24,455 bases of DNA, taken from a virus. The notes beneath the pieces were generated by a model, which worked only from the letters and a program-made list of their open reading frames with translations, did no database searches and had not been told where the DNA came from. Position numbers and translations under genes: made by a program. This document shows positions 15,768-23,775 of this stretch, one piece after another. Position 1 is the first letter of the stretch, and each line of letters begins with the position of its first letter. Where the stretch lies: the IMG/VR virus record IMGVR_UViG_3300006751_000129, positions 1 through 24,455 of that record; one strand, written 5' to 3'.

Positions 15768-18700
15768 TGGCAAGATATAGAAAATCAAAATTTAATGCAT
15801 TAAAAGATTTTGTAACTGTTGATGGACAGTATCAAAGAAAGGATAGCGTAATAGGGTACTGGAAGTTTGAAGATGATGTATCTGAATTAGGCAGTACTGC
15901 TGATAGATCTAAGACAAAAGCAAATCTAACTTATACAACATCAGGAAGGCCATCATATAGCCAGCAAACTCCAGAGTCTAGAAAATACATACAGAAAAAT
16001 ACAGCTCTATTTAACTCAAGCCACGGAATTATAGGAAACCCTTCTGGAAACTCTTTATCATTTGGAAATGGTGCAACAGATAAGCCGTTTAGTATTTCAT
16101 TTTGGATAAAGCCAGTTCTAAAGATGGATGGAAATAATAATGAGTATGATATCTTTCTTAAGATGACAGCTGGCGGTTACGAATATGCTGTATATCTCTA
16201 TGAAGAATCTGCAAGACCTGGTCAGGCTAAGCTTACATTCAAGCTTTATAACGCTGGGGGAACAACAGCAAATGCAAATATCTTTTGCTCAACAGAAAGT
16301 GTAACAAGAGATAGTAGAATTAGATATGATCTTGATAGAGACAAGTGGTATAACTGTACAGTAACTTATGATGGAAGCGGCGCAGCAGCTGGTCTAAAAA
16401 CATACGTAAATGCTATAGAAAACTCAACAGTTGGAACAGGTGCTGGCGGGTACACAGCTATGAATGCAACAGCTTCAGAGATAACTGTTGGAAGACATTT
16501 TACAGGAGCATCAAATTACTTTTCCGGAAACCTGTCTTCAATAATGATGTGGGATGTTTGTCTAAGTCAGTCTAATATCACTGCTCTATATCAAGCTGCA
16601 TCTGGACCCTACAATGCAATTTCTGGATATCTAAATGATCCCTATAGGGTCATGTTAAGAAATCTTGACAATAGAACTGGATCATATCCTGGAAATCTTA
16701 GAACAACTGGCATGTCAGGTGGCGAAAAGGGAAACTCAGCAATAGCATTTAGAGATCAAAGTACAATAGTATTCAGCAACAAAGAACAGGCGCTTTACCC
16801 TATAGTTCTAACACAAACAGAAATATCACAGTCTGGTATACATGATTTACTATCATCACCAAATATGCTGCCAGATATAATTGCCCCAGGATCATCAAAA
16901 CCATCTATTTCAACAGATCCCCTTGATAGAGATTTTTATAATAATCACCCCTACACTCCGTTTGAAGATAGCAGAGTCTATTTAAAAGACAAGAATACTA
17001 GTGCATTTTTTGCATCTGGCACAAGGCATGACGTATATCCCGGATTTGGATCACCCGTAAGAGATAAATACGCAATCGGTATAGACATATCTTGTGGAGA
17101 GGAAAAGGTAGTTAGCAGATATAATACAAACGGATTACCCATCGACCCGCTCGGTATAATGACAAGGCGCCCTTACGCCCCCACAGATGGTGCACACACA
17201 CGCCCTAAGACCGGATTTTGCTATTTTAATAAAGATCTTAGAAGATGGGAAGATATAGGTCTATCAATTATATCGTCTGCTTCAATTACTGACTATAGAA
17301 TGTGGGAAACAGTGTATGAAGATTTTGCATATGCACATGATGGAAATCGATGGCGTCCGGCTGGTATGTCACGACCCAATGGCTCAGATGGCGGACAGGG
17401 AATACGATATGCGGGCGACGTTCCAAAAGCATATCAGTTTAAAATGTCTGACCATATGGGCTCGTTTGCTGGGACAAAAAATGTTCTTGTAAATAATTTT
17501 GGATATGATAAAATAGGCTCACCAACAAGATCAGGTCAAGCACCATACCATAAAATGTATCATGCATCTTCTAGCCAAACAATACAAATGTCTGACTATA
17601 TAACAGCACCGTTTGCAGTTGAAAAGATAGTTCTTCAAATACCAATAACTGCACAAACAATGCTAGGATCACAAGCAGCTACAGGCAAGAAATTTCACGA
17701 TTCAGTAAGAGATATAGATAATTACACATTCTTTCTATATAGACAATCAAGATCAGGGGGAAATTTTGACACTGACTCACGTGAAGATGTAGAATCTTCT
17801 AGACGATATTTATTTGCTAGTGGCTGCGCAGCATTTTATAATTCAAACGCATTCTCTTCGTCTGTTTCAGCTGAAATTTTAACTGACGGCCTTCCTCACA
17901 CACCAGCCTGGTCACATGATTGGGATAATAATATATTTCAAGGTGAACAAAATATAAGACACATGTCAGTTTTTACCGGATCAATAGTTGTAAAAATGAC
18001 TCCCGCAGTTGGAAACTGCCAGTTTTTAGGCGGCAGCAGATTTCCAGTAAAGGCAGCAAAACTCACACCATCAGCTGAGGGTGTTCAACTTGGTTGCGGA
18101 GGAATAGTTATATCGGATTTTTGGGAAGGTGGAACCACAGCTGCTTCAGCCTCTCTTATCGGGTCTTCTAACTGGCAAGTAGACGTACACTACCCACTAA
18201 TGCCGTCAGGGACACATGCAGCTGACGTCGCAGATGGATCTAGTCCAGCAGCAACAGATGGGTATGCAATGAGTACAGGAAGTATAGGAATGGCAAACTC
18301 TCTTGTTGGAAACATTAGAAGGTTCCAGCCTACATTAAATTCGTCTCCAAGATCTCAAAATTCCCCAAGGTACATAAGCGGCTGGCCAGCAACATATACA
18401 AAAGCAGTCTTGAGACCAGAGCCATACTCCTCAGATGCACGTGTCCCTGTATCAGAAATACCAGATGATAGAAGACCCCTTAGAGGATTTACAGGTGAAA
18501 GGACTTCAAGACAGACATATATCCCATATGTCTCTACTTCTTCGTGGTCAAGAGTTTATAGAACACCCGATCAGCAAGGAATACTAAATTATACAGCAAA
18601 CAAGGGAAAGCTCACATTTGGAGATCTTCCCGGGTCCACAGAATCACCGTATGTTTTGCTTCCAGGCGATGAGTTAGTTTTGGGCATCGATGCTGGAATA

Positions 18701-20032
18701 TCAATGTTGCCAGTTAGCGGTACGGGTACACTGTGGGGTCCATCAAAGCCAGATATAAACTATCATGGATTTACAAAGTTTAAAAATGAAAACGAATTTT
18801 TCGGATGCATGTCAGCATCATTTATGCAAATAACGACTGATACTGCAAAGCTAACAATATTCGGAAGTCTTATAAGAGAAGATAAAGAATTAATGTTTGA
18901 GACAAATCAGAATCTAACTTCAGATGCAATTCATGAAAGTGTAGGGTGTGATAGAGTTACTGATCAATATATGGTAAGTACACGAAGAGAGATGTCAGCT
19001 TCATATCTTGACAGATGGGTAGCAGGCGTTTTTACAGAAGAGGAAAGTCTAGCACGAGATGGGTTTAATCGAACAAACGTATGGCCGCCGCCAAGAAGGG
19101 TATATGGGCTCTTTTCAAAGCAAGTTGATGCTTCTAACTTAAATAGACTTTCACCATATCACTGGTTTCGAAATTACGAGAGGGGAACATGGGCACCCGG
19201 ATACGTTGGTATCTCACTCCTGTCGAATTTTAGGGCTGATCCGTTTGGAGTTAGCTCAAGAAATGTTCAATTTGTTAAATCCGCAAATATAAGATCTTCT
19301 CAGAGATTTGTATCACTTGTAGATAAGGAAGAAAGATACTATGATTCTATCATGCCAAAAATATCAAGCTATATGTCAAACTCACTTAGTCTTGGAAGGA
19401 CTCTAGAACCGGGATACATGTCTAAACTTCTCTACACATTTGAACCTGAGGCGTGGGGTAGCGCAGATAAGAGATATGCTTACGGATTTCCATATGCAAA
19501 AAATCCACCCAGACAAATAGTTGATAAAACTTTTATAAAATTTGTAGATAGAGAAGGGGGATCAAATATATTTTCTGCATATACGCAGAGAACAGTCGTC
19601 AATACAACACTATTTCAAAAAGGTTGGCGCTGGTCAGGATTATCAACAATAATGACAACAGATACATCAGGATCATGGTGTAATCTCTATGGAATTAAAA
19701 ATGTTAGAAGAGAATTTACAAAAGCAGTATTTAGATCTGATCGATATGGACAGTTTAGAGACATGCTTGAACAAAGAAGAGATACAAAGTTATATCTCAG
19801 TAAAGATCTAGAAAAAGGGATCTCAGACTCTCCAGTTCAGGTCAAATTTGTAAAATCTTCTGACGGTGTAACACAAGTACCGCCTCATGAAACAGACTCT
19901 GCAAATTTTTCAACCGAGTATACGTCTTCAATACCCTATGTAGATGCAGATCAACTATCAGGTCTAAAAGTATACTTAGGATTGCCAACATTTGTAATTA
20001 CAAAAGCTGATTTCACTGCAGGCACCTCATAG
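15767..20032 (+). CDS. Giant LamG-domain tail/adhesin protein
   Basis: This 1421-residue protein is a likely tail or baseplate adhesin. Residues ~26-285 form a clear LamG/concanavalin-like domain: DSVIGYWKFEDD, FSISFWIKPVLKMD, DKWYNCTVTYDGSGAAAGLK, ITVGRHFTG, NYFSGNLSSIMMWDVCLSQS. Such jelly rolls typically bind glycans. The remaining ~1100 residues have no domain I recognise; they are rich in Ser, Gly, Tyr, Arg and Pro, with few long helices, as in large phage surface proteins. A late conserved-looking segment, YGQFRDMLEQRRDTKLY, lies near residue 1330. The start is the ATG at 15767 that overlaps the preceding stop; the upstream in-frame TTG at 15725 lies inside that gene. Bases about 17100-17420 are locally GC-richer and use CGN arginine codons, unlike the AGA used elsewhere. 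Confidence 0.72.
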   Translation: MARYRKSKFNALKDFVTVDGQYQRKDSVIGYWKFEDDVSELGSTADRSKTKANLTYTTSGRPSYSQQTPESRKYIQKNTALFNSSHGIIGNPSGNSLSFGNGATDKPFSISFWIKPVLKMDGNNNEYDIFLKMTAGGYEYAVYLYEESARPGQAKLTFKLYNAGGTTANANIFCSTESVTRDSRIRYDLDRDKWYNCTVTYDGSGAAAGLKTYVNAIENSTVGTGAGGYTAMNATASEITVGRHFTGASNYFSGNLSSIMMWDVCLSQSNITALYQAASGPYNAISGYLNDPYRVMLRNLDNRTGSYPGNLRTTGMSGGEKGNSAIAFRDQSTIVFSNKEQALYPIVLTQTEISQSGIHDLLSSPNMLPDIIAPGSSKPSISTDPLDRDFYNNHPYTPFEDSRVYLKDKNTSAFFASGTRHDVYPGFGSPVRDKYAIGIDISCGEEKVVSRYNTNGLPIDPLGIMTRRPYAPTDGAHTRPKTGFCYFNKDLRRWEDIGLSIISSASITDYRMWETVYEDFAYAHDGNRWRPAGMSRPNGSDGGQGIRYAGDVPKAYQFKMSDHMGSFAGTKNVLVNNFGYDKIGSPTRSGQAPYHKMYHASSSQTIQMSDYITAPFAVEKIVLQIPITAQTMLGSQAATGKKFHDSVRDIDNYTFFLYRQSRSGGNFDTDSREDVESSRRYLFASGCAAFYNSNAFSSSVSAEILTDGLPHTPAWSHDWDNNIFQGEQNIRHMSVFTGSIVVKMTPAVGNCQFLGGSRFPVKAAKLTPSAEGVQLGCGGIVISDFWEGGTTAASASLIGSSNWQVDVHYPLMPSGTHAADVADGSSPAATDGYAMSTGSIGMANSLVGNIRRFQPTLNSSPRSQNSPRYISGWPATYTKAVLRPEPYSSDARVPVSEIPDDRRPLRGFTGERTSRQTYIPYVSTSSWSRVYRTPDQQGILNYTANKGKLTFGDLPGSTESPYVLLPGDELVLGIDAGISMLPVSGTGTLWGPSKPDINYHGFTKFKNENEFFGCMSASFMQITTDTAKLTIFGSLIREDKELMFETNQNLTSDAIHESVGCDRVTDQYMVSTRREMSASYLDRWVAGVFTEEESLARDGFNRTNVWPPPRRVYGLFSKQVDASNLNRLSPYHWFRNYERGTWAPGYVGISLLSNFRADPFGVSSRNVQFVKSANIRSSQRFVSLVDKEERYYDSIMPKISSYMSNSLSLGRTLEPGYMSKLLYTFEPEAWGSADKRYAYGFPYAKNPPRQIVDKTFIKFVDREGGSNIFSAYTQRTVVNTTLFQKGWRWSGLSTIMTTDTSGSWCNLYGIKNVRREFTKAVFRSDRYGQFRDMLEQRRDTKLYLSKDLEKGISDSPVQVKFVKSSDGVTQVPPHETDSANFSTEYTSSIPYVDADQLSGLKVYLGLPTFVITKADFTAGTS

Positions 20033-20043
20033 TGGGATACTAG

Positions 20044-20853
20044 ATGGGAAATGATTTAAAGCATATAAAAAAATATGACTTACTTAGAGCAGAGACTATC
20101 ACAAAGAATATCGGTGATAAAGTAGATAAATTTATATCACCAAATAGATTTCAGGTTGGAGTTGAAAGTGTTCTTACTCCAGGGGGTGTAATATTTGGAA
20201 ATCTATCAGTTAGCGGAAGCTGTCTAGTTGAGAAATTTGTTAATTTTGGAAAGAGAACAGGCGATAGTGGATTTGGATTTAGAGTAAATAGTAGTACTGG
20301 AAAGATACAGTATAGATCAGATCCGTCATTTGGCCAGGCAACGTCATGGGCAGATATTTCTGCAGGTAGCGGTGGTACACCAGGCGGAAGTGATACCCAG
20401 GTTCAGTTTAACGATGGTGGGTCATCTTTTGGTGGAGATTCTAGTTTTATATTTAATAAGACAAGCGATTCTCTCACAGTTTCAAATATTTCAGGCTCAC
20501 TTACAAGATTGTCAAATGGAACATCATATTTGATAGCCGGCAATAATGTAACAATAACATCTGCTTCATCTGGGGGAATAACAATAGGATCTCTTGCCTC
20601 AATTAGCAGAGAAAAAAATGTTCAAACTCTAACATCCGGTGTTTCAGCTGGGAGTGCATTGACTGTTAGCGGAATTGATTTTAGCTCTGTTGGATACGCC
20701 CCATCTTCAATTGACGTATATGTAAATGGTCAAATGATACACTCTGGTACGAATGAAGATTACATACTTACAGCAAATCAAACAAATCAAATAACATTTG
20801 CGTTTGATCTAGATGCTGATGACGTAGTAACTACAATACTTTTTTTAGTCTAA
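20044..20853 (+). CDS. Short tail fibre protein with marine-phage fibre motifs
   Basis: This 269-residue protein is a probable short tail fibre. After a charged helical start (NDLKHIKKYDLLRAETITKN) it has GVIFGNLSVSGSCLVEKFVN, then a glycine-rich linker (SAGSGGTPGGSDTQVQFNDG) followed by SSFIFNKTSDSLTVSNISG. These VQFNDGG and LTVSNI motifs recur in fibre proteins of marine phages and usually mark thin trimeric shafts. Then come SNGTSYLIAGNNVTITSAS and a C-terminal module (residues ~190-269) with VYVNGQMIHSG, DYILTANQTNQITFAFDL and DDVV. The same terminal module recurs in the 640-residue protein at 21268. The SD is GGGA, 8 bases before the ATG. Trimerisation and attachment to the baseplate are inferred from family behaviour. 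Confidence 0.72.
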   Translation: MGNDLKHIKKYDLLRAETITKNIGDKVDKFISPNRFQVGVESVLTPGGVIFGNLSVSGSCLVEKFVNFGKRTGDSGFGFRVNSSTGKIQYRSDPSFGQATSWADISAGSGGTPGGSDTQVQFNDGGSSFGGDSSFIFNKTSDSLTVSNISGSLTRLSNGTSYLIAGNNVTITSASSGGITIGSLASISREKNVQTLTSGVSAGSALTVSGIDFSSVGYAPSSIDVYVNGQMIHSGTNEDYILTANQTNQITFAFDLDADDVVTTILFLV

Positions 20854-20874
20854 ATTAAGTTTCACACTGTCAAG

Positions 20875-20914
20875 CAAGATACTTAGTTAATGTTAACAGG
20901 GAATTTTTATCTTG
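20875..20914 (+). promoter_or_regulatory. Possible RNA hairpin around the ribosome binding site
   Basis: CAAGATA (20875-20881) is a perfect inverted complement of TATCTTG (20908-20914). The loop holds a second dyad, GTTAA-TG-TTAAC (20886-20897), and the AGGGAA Shine-Dalgarno (20898-20903). If folded, the TTG at 20912-20914 is paired and the start of the DUF5659-like gene is partly masked. It could be a translational control element or chance in AT-rich DNA. Confidence 0.25.
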
Positions 20915-21142
20915 ATGTCTAGCAGTAATACATATACAACATCTGATATCGGTTTAGCTGCATTTTTAATGCTAAGAGGTCGCAACCTTGTATCTGCAAG
21001 CCAGGGTGGAAGAGGTTATAAGATAACATTCGATAACTCTGATGGAATGTGTGAAAAAATTTCAATTGAGTATATGAATTCAGATTTTATAAGATACGAT
21101 ATGTATTCAAAAAATCTTAGAATAATGATAAAAAAATCTTAG
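20915..21142 (+). CDS. DUF5659-like small protein
   Basis: This 75-residue protein fits a small family of unknown function common in phages, which I recall as DUF5659. It shows YTTSDIGLAAFLMLRGRNLV, then GGRGYKITFDNSD and FIRYDMYSKNLRIMIKK, matching the usual pattern of a T-x-D-L-x-L-A-x-F-L start, a short F/Y-x-F strand and a closing basic helix or strand. The family name is from memory. The start is ambiguous. AGGGAA at 20898-20903 is 8 bases from a TTG at 20912 and 11 from the ATG at 20915; ATG is chosen, and the TTG would add one residue. The preceding gene is a tail fibre and the following one a repeat protein, so a role in virion assembly is possible but unproven. Confidence 0.68.
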   Translation: MSSSNTYTTSDIGLAAFLMLRGRNLVSASQGGRGYKITFDNSDGMCEKISIEYMNSDFIRYDMYSKNLRIMIKKS

Positions 21143-21238
21143 AAAAATACAGTGATATCGAATACTTAGAAAAGTTAAATTGGTTAGTTTTCTTTTTTTA
21201 AATTTTGGTTTATTTTCTTTAGTTCCTTTATTTTAGGC

Positions 21239-21262
21239 GATAATATTTTCAAATAAAGGAGG
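21239..21262 (+). promoter_or_regulatory. Candidate promoter plus strong ribosome binding site
   Basis: AAAGGAGG at 21255-21262 is the best Shine-Dalgarno in the window, 5 bases before the ATG at 21268, so this gene should be translated strongly. Just upstream, GATAATAT (21239-21246) is a weak match to a -10 or late-promoter box after a T-rich tract. No convincing -35 is seen. The ribosome binding site is certain; the promoter is a guess. Confidence 0.45.
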
Positions 21263-21267
21263 AAAAA

Positions 21268-23190
21268 ATGCCTATTAAATCACAAATAAGATTGCAACAA
21301 CTCACTGGGTCAATGGTTGCAATTAAAACTTCTGCTGCATTGAGACAGGGTCCGGGAACTGTTGCGACCGCAACGGGTTCAAATGTAGAGGATATCTTTG
21401 GATACTTTGGTGCAGCAATTCAAAGAATTGTTGGAGCAGCATCCGGAGAAGCATTCAACCAAGCAGTTGGAACAATTGCATCACCTGGCGACTATCTCAT
21501 TGATTCAGGTGATCACGTAATTCTAGATGCTACACACGGTCTATTCGTTAAGGATGGCGGTGCATACGTTCTAGATGTTCCACTATCAGGAAGTGCCTGG
21601 ACAGCAAGCAAAATTGTTGATATTAAAGCTGTAGGATCAGCTGAGTCTATTCACCTTAGAGGTAATGGAAACAGACTTGGTATTGCAGGTGCAAAATTAG
21701 CAAATGTTAATGGAGGAGCAAATGCAATTGTAGAGGTAATGTCATCAGGATCAAGCCCACTAGCTATTAAACTCAATGCCCCTGCCGGTGGTATCGATGC
21801 TTCTGCTGCCACTGGAATTGAGTTTGAATCAACTGCCGGTGCATTCTCAGTAGACGTTAACAACAGAGTATTCCTATCAGGCTCTGATATTGGAATCAAG
21901 GGTGAAAGTGCAGCAGCTAACGCTATCAGGCTCGAAGCTTCTGCTGGAGGTATTGATATTGACGCAGCTGGTGCTATAGCAATAGATGGTACAGGTATCT
22001 CACTTGACTCTGATGCATCTTCAAACTTCAGTACGTCTGTTGGATCACTAACACTAGTTGGTGCGAATAGAACATTCGTAACAGGTTCAGACGTAGGTAT
22101 CAAGGGAACTTCTGCAGCAGCTAACGCCATTAGGCTAGAAGCTTCTGCTGGTGGAATTGATATTGATGCGACGCTTGGCGGAATAAATGTTGCATCGACA
22201 GCCGGACCATTCACAGTTGATGTCAACAATAGAGTGTTCTTATCAGGATCTGATATAGGTCTTAAGGGTGAGAGTGCTGCTGCTAATGCAATAAGACTCG
22301 AAGCTTCTGCTGGTGGAATAGACGTTGATGCAGCTGGTGCTATAGCAATAGATGGTACAGGTATCTCACTTGACTCTGATGCATCTTCAAACTTCAGCAC
22401 ATCAATTGGATCACTAACATTTGTTGGTGCGAATAGAACATTCGTAACAGGTTCTGATGTTGGAGTCAAGTCAACATCAACAGCTGTTAATTCAATTAAT
22501 ATAGAAGCTTCAGCTGGTGGAATGGTCTTGTCAGTTCCAGATCAAAAGGGCTTGTCTCTTGGTAAGGCTGGCGGTGCAGAGATTCTTATCACACCTCATG
22601 ATACACCAGCTAGTGAGAAGATACTAGTTGAGAATAGTGCAGGTACTGCATTAGACTCTGTTCTTCTAAGATCACCAGGTGGTGTTATAGCTTCAGGATC
22701 ACAGGTTCAGCTAACTGGATCAGATGGTGTATTCTTTGCTTCACATAAAGATATGACTGGCGATAGAATAAAACTAGCAAACACTGGAGATTGGACAAGC
22801 TTCGTTGGAAATGCACTCTTTGGTGCAAGCACAACAATAATTGGAGCACTAAACGTTCTAGCTTCAGCTGCCGGTGGTGGCCAGATAGGCTATGCTGTTC
22901 TAACTGGATCAGTTTCTTCACCAGATCCTTTCTCGCTAAATGCAGCGTCAGGATTCGTAAATGGAAATGGATATACGCAGCACACTGCATTCATTCCAGG
23001 CGAAGTTAATCCAGCAAACACTCAGGTGTATGTAAATGGTCAACTACTTGCAAGTTCATCAAATGCTGCTGCACCAACAACTTCTGGTGACTATCAGATT
23101 GTTAGAGGTGTTACTGGTCAGATCAAGTTCAGTTTTGATCTCGAGGAAGATGATGTTGTACTTATAAAAACCTCTGCACAACAAAGCTAA
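21268..23190 (+). CDS. Repeat-rich, probably abundant virion surface/fibre protein
   Basis: This 640-residue protein is probably an abundant virion protein, perhaps a fibre or surface decoration. After an N-terminal part (residues 1-110, SQIRLQQLTGSMVAIKTSAA) come repeats of a GGIDIDA-type unit: NRVFLSGSDIGIKGESAAAN and AIRLEASAGGIDID alternate with ANRTFVTGSDVGIKGTSAAA, in two 122-residue super-repeats. Such short Gly/Ala/Ile/Asp repeats suggest a beta-helix or elongated shaft. The C-terminus (residues ~585-640, VYVNGQLLASS, DYQIVRGVTGQIKFSFDL, DDVV) matches the end of the fibre gene at 20044. Codon use is less AT-biased than its neighbours, the ribosome binding site is near perfect, and a strong terminator follows, all pointing to high expression. 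No catalytic motif is seen. Whether it is tail- or capsid-bound is unknown. Confidence 0.72.
   Translation: MPIKSQIRLQQLTGSMVAIKTSAALRQGPGTVATATGSNVEDIFGYFGAAIQRIVGAASGEAFNQAVGTIASPGDYLIDSGDHVILDATHGLFVKDGGAYVLDVPLSGSAWTASKIVDIKAVGSAESIHLRGNGNRLGIAGAKLANVNGGANAIVEVMSSGSSPLAIKLNAPAGGIDASAATGIEFESTAGAFSVDVNNRVFLSGSDIGIKGESAAANAIRLEASAGGIDIDAAGAIAIDGTGISLDSDASSNFSTSVGSLTLVGANRTFVTGSDVGIKGTSAAANAIRLEASAGGIDIDATLGGINVASTAGPFTVDVNNRVFLSGSDIGLKGESAAANAIRLEASAGGIDVDAAGAIAIDGTGISLDSDASSNFSTSIGSLTFVGANRTFVTGSDVGVKSTSTAVNSINIEASAGGMVLSVPDQKGLSLGKAGGAEILITPHDTPASEKILVENSAGTALDSVLLRSPGGVIASGSQVQLTGSDGVFFASHKDMTGDRIKLANTGDWTSFVGNALFGASTTIIGALNVLASAAGGGQIGYAVLTGSVSSPDPFSLNAASGFVNGNGYTQHTAFIPGEVNPANTQVYVNGQLLASSSNAAAPTTSGDYQIVRGVTGQIKFSFDLEEDDVVLIKTSAQQS
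21829..22528 (+). repeat. Two tandem copies of a 366-bp coding repeat
   Basis: Copy 1 covers 21829-22194; copy 2 starts at 22195 and stays recognisable to about 22528. The period is 366 bp (122 residues), and each copy holds two related ~60-residue units. Identity is uneven: a 68-bp block (21964-22031 and 22330-22397) and a 32-bp block (22057-22088 and 22423-22454) are identical, while the parts between differ at many third positions. Confidence 0.9.
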
Positions 23191-23219
23191 TCTTTAGATT
23201 ATATTTGTAGAGTAATTTT

Positions 23220-23253
23220 TGAGGACCGTGTTTACGCACGGTCCTCATTTTTT
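23220..23253 (+). terminator. Rho-independent terminator
   Basis: GAGGACCGTG (23221-23230) and CACGGTCCTC (23237-23246) form a perfect 10-bp stem, extended by one T-A pair, around a TTTACG loop. Six T residues follow (23248-23253). The stem is far more GC-rich than its surroundings. It lies 30 bases after the stop of the 640-residue gene and should end its transcript. Confidence 0.93.
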
Positions 23254-23258
23254 ATAAT
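23231..23258 (+). promoter_or_regulatory. Possible sigma70-type promoter overlapping the terminator
   Basis: TATAAT (23253-23258) is a perfect -10 box. TTTACG (23231-23236), which is the terminator loop, matches the -35 consensus at 4 of 6 positions with a 16-base spacer. Transcription would start near 23265, about 20 bases before the TTG of the next gene, leaving its AGGTG ribosome binding site in the leader. The overlap would let one transcript end while the next begins. Confidence 0.4.
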
Positions 23259-23284
23259 TTCTCTATGCATCAACAGGTGAAAAA

Positions 23285-23704
23285 TTGAAGTTTTTAGATG
23301 AATTAGACAATATGATAAAAGGCGCAGATAAAGAGATTTTAAAACTAGATACTGCAAGAATAAAAAAAGATTACCATGTTAATTTTGTGACAGATAGAAT
23401 AAACAAAGGAATAGAAGCGCTGACAAAAGAAAACCCTGAGGATCCGGTAAAGGTTCTAGGGTCAGTTCTGTCAATGGTTCCAGATTTTATATCAGAGGGA
23501 TTTGATCTAATAAATAGATCGCATAGAGACCTTTTAGTATCAAAGCAAACAATGGTTAAAATAAGGGATGGTATACAGAAATCAGATGAGGAGGGTGAAG
23601 AAGAAGAAGAGCTTAGCGCATTGGTAGAAAACGGCCAGAGCAAAAAAAAATCATCTAGAAAAAAACCAAAGCAGAGAAAAACATCTGACAGACCTTCAAA
23701 ATAA
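23285..23704 (+). CDS. Small charged protein of unknown function
   Basis: This 139-residue protein is not recognised. Residues 1-95 are probably helical (FLDELDNMIKGADKEILKLD and others). Residues 101-110 are an acidic run (DEEGEEEEEL), and residues 119-139 a basic tail of Lys, Ser, Arg and Pro that is likely disordered and could bind nucleic acid or an acidic partner. The start is a TTG: CAGGTGA (23274-23280) lies 4 bases upstream, and no in-frame ATG occurs before the helical part is cut. It is the first gene after the terminator and so heads a new transcription unit, probably with the J-domain-like gene that follows 71 bases later. Confidence 0.6.
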   Translation: MKFLDELDNMIKGADKEILKLDTARIKKDYHVNFVTDRINKGIEALTKENPEDPVKVLGSVLSMVPDFISEGFDLINRSHRDLLVSKQTMVKIRDGIQKSDEEGEEEEELSALVENGQSKKKSSRKKPKQRKTSDRPSK

Positions 23705-23750
23705 AAGATAATAGTTTTAAAAACTAAATACTCGGAAATATTTTCAAATA

Positions 23751-23767
23751 CCTAGTAATATACTAGG
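23751..23767 (+). promoter_or_regulatory. Palindrome covering the ribosome binding site of the J-domain gene
   Basis: CCTAGTA (23751-23757) and TACTAGG (23761-23767) are perfect inverted repeats with a 3-base gap, ATA. The Shine-Dalgarno AGGA (23765-23768) lies in the right arm. In RNA the hairpin would hide it; in DNA the site could be an operator. Only the palindrome itself is seen; function is inferred. Confidence 0.4.
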
Positions 23768-23775
23768 AATTTATA

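Noticed and set aside
21651-22469. A 272-codon open frame on the minus strand.
   Set aside because: It lies wholly opposite the repeat region of the 640-residue gene and mirrors its repeats; no ribosome binding site or familiar motif supports it.
21829-22528. Regular repeats considered as a CRISPR array.
   Set aside because: The period is 366 bp, the repeats are translated in one frame and there are no spacers of uniform length.
22791-23009. A 72-codon open frame in another + frame within the repeat protein.
   Set aside because: Its translation is rich in Trp, Cys and Ser with no ribosome binding site, as expected for a frame shadow.
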